64,000 bases of DNA from Gautieria morchelliformis (Eukaryota > Basidiomycota > Agaricomycetes > Gomphales > Gomphaceae): assembly GCA_015179125.1 (NCBI GenBank), contig WHVA01000032.1, positions 248,001 through 312,000 on the forward strand, written 5' to 3'. The position numbers were made by a program, and so were the translations under genes. Positions 63,200 through 64,000 of this stretch are shown here, piece after piece. Position 1 is the stretch's first letter; every line of letters starts with the position of its first letter. The notes beneath the pieces are model-generated. The model saw nothing but the letters and a program-made list of their open reading frames with translations. It searched no databases and was not told the DNA's origin.

Positions 63200-63465
63200 A
63201 AAGAACTATGTTGTGCGAGTCTGATCGGCAGAGCTGTTGTCAACATGCGGACAAGTCACGTGACAAGTGAACCATCTACATTCTTGCGGTGTGTTGGTGG
63301 TAGCGGCCTCAAGGTTAAATACCAATAATGTGCCATGCGCTGCCTCAGACGGTACTAAGGCCCCGATCTCAAATATCCATAATTCTCTAAATTGTTCTTT
63401 TTGATGTATATAGTAAATCTAATTATTGTGTCCTACTGGCATAATTCTGCTTGCCTCCCTCCCTC
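63200..63465. other. Intergenic region
   Basis: Between the kinase 5' end and the stop of the next minus-strand gene, with several CACGTGAC-like sites near 63255. Confidence 0.4.
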
Positions 63466-63987
63466 TCACACCTTCTTAGCAAGCTTCCTTATAGCCTTTC
63501 TAGCCGCTCCTTTGATGAAATTCGCGTCACCCCATGACATCCCGATGTTGGCCATGAGCACATCAGCCGTCACCTCCTTCAGTTCATTTAGGAAGTAAAC
63601 GTTGTTTGCTTCAAATTTACCTTTGAATTCGTCAATGTTCCACCCCCTAGCCTCAGGCCAATTACGGACATCGTCAAGAAACTCTTCGATGCTTGGGTAA
63701 GTGATGTCACCGGGAGTCGCAGGGGTCAACTGTTCCGGTCTCTTGTCAGGATTGACTGGAGTAACAGGGCGGTTCAGGACCATGTTCTGAGCAAACATTC
63801 GATAGTCAATTGGTGGGAACATCATCATAGGAAATGATCCTTGAAGACCCAATGCAGCGCCGGGCAGGTTCGCCGTTGACCCTTCATTGGTCTTCTCTTT
63901 TTGAATGGAGTCTTTGCGATAATGGAAATCTTCGAAGTGAGCGTTGTTTGGAGGAACTTTCAGAGTGACCCCGTGAATGTTAGAAAC
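63466..63987 (-). CDS. SAM-like domain protein, last exon (partial)
   Basis: An open frame entering from beyond the right edge and ending at 63466. It is preceded at 63988-63990 by TTTAG, a plausible 3' splice site and an in-frame stop otherwise, so this is probably the final exon. N-terminal part: VSNIHGVTLKVPPNNAHFED. A Met/Pro-rich linker (FPMMMFPPIDYRM) follows, then a helical C-terminal domain: SIEEFLDDVRNWPEARGWNI, KGKFEANNVYFLNELKEVTA, ADVLMANIGMSWGDANFIKG, AARKAIRKLAKKV. The short helical bundle ending in a basic helix resembles SAM-type interaction domains of many basidiomycete hypothetical proteins. An internal ATG at 63852 would give a shorter protein. Confidence 0.6.
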   Translation of the reverse strand, partial: VSNIHGVTLKVPPNNAHFEDFHYRKDSIQKEKTNEGSTANLPGAALGLQGSFPMMMFPPIDYRMFAQNMVLNRPVTPVNPDKRPEQLTPATPGDITYPSIEEFLDDVRNWPEARGWNIDEFKGKFEANNVYFLNELKEVTADVLMANIGMSWGDANFIKGAARKAIRKLAKKV

Positions 63988-64000
63988 CTAAATTCGCATT

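Noticed and set aside
1-64000. tRNA, rRNA and CRISPR arrays
   Set aside because: Looked for tRNA B-box-like GGTTCRANNC with matching A-box and for regularly spaced repeats with unique spacers; nothing convincing, and the tandem arrays present have no spacers.

Overview
The window looks like a transposon-saturated stretch of a filamentous basidiomycete genome, most likely Agaricomycetes. The few host-type genes are eukaryotic and fungal: a FunK1-type kinase, a DUF6533-like membrane protein, a CAF1 deadenylase remnant and a chitin-synthase-III-family remnant. They carry short introns with GTRNGT donors. Most DNA is Ty3/gypsy chromoviruses, copia-like or unclassified LTRs, a Tad-type LINE, an IS630/Tc1-type DNA transposon and several MITEs. 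I saw no rRNA gene, tRNA gene or CRISPR array.

Layout. 1-6.19 kb: Ty3-A, a minus-strand chromovirus whose 3' LTR runs off the left edge. 6.19-11.95 kb: fragments of three dispersed repeats (X, Y, Z) and two copies of a foldback MITE. 11.95-21.48 kb: Ty3-B, a plus-strand element with 215-bp LTRs, a CTAGT target-site duplication (TSD), gag, pol and a third ORF of about 548 codons after pol. 22.3-23.2 kb: LTR and gag remnant of another Ty3 (W1). 23.6-34.3 kb: a segmentally duplicated block with three copies of a unit carrying a tiny secreted cysteine-rich protein gene. One block copy is split by a 2.1-kb TIR element holding scrambled flavin-monooxygenase fragments. A hammerhead-ribozyme-like motif lies between units A and B. 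34.3-39.8 kb: mostly unrecognised sequence, with a minisatellite and the chitin synthase remnant. 40.0-46.87 kb: Ty3-C, minus strand, TSD TCACG, with a solo LTR of its own family (TSD CATGG) inside its integrase. 47-51.3 kb: repeat Y2, AT-rich DNA, an integrase scrap and the W2 LTR. 51.6-53.4 kb: the DUF6533-like gene. 54.3-58.2 kb: LINE ORF1 broken by repeat Z2, a Ty3-B-like gag fragment and repeat X3. 59.4-60.8 kb: a transposase with an inverted core. 60.9-64 kb: a FunK1 gene with apparent lesions and the 3' exon of a SAM-like protein gene.

None of the autonomous elements looks intact. Frameshifts and stops break their ORFs, most of the stops are TGA where arginine CGA is expected, and the two Ty3-A LTRs differ mainly at CpG. 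This suggests decay by deamination of methylated CpG. The insertions can be ordered by their TSDs and empty sites: MITE2, then solo LTR X2, then Ty3-B, then MITE3. All exon models were made by eye and are approximate.
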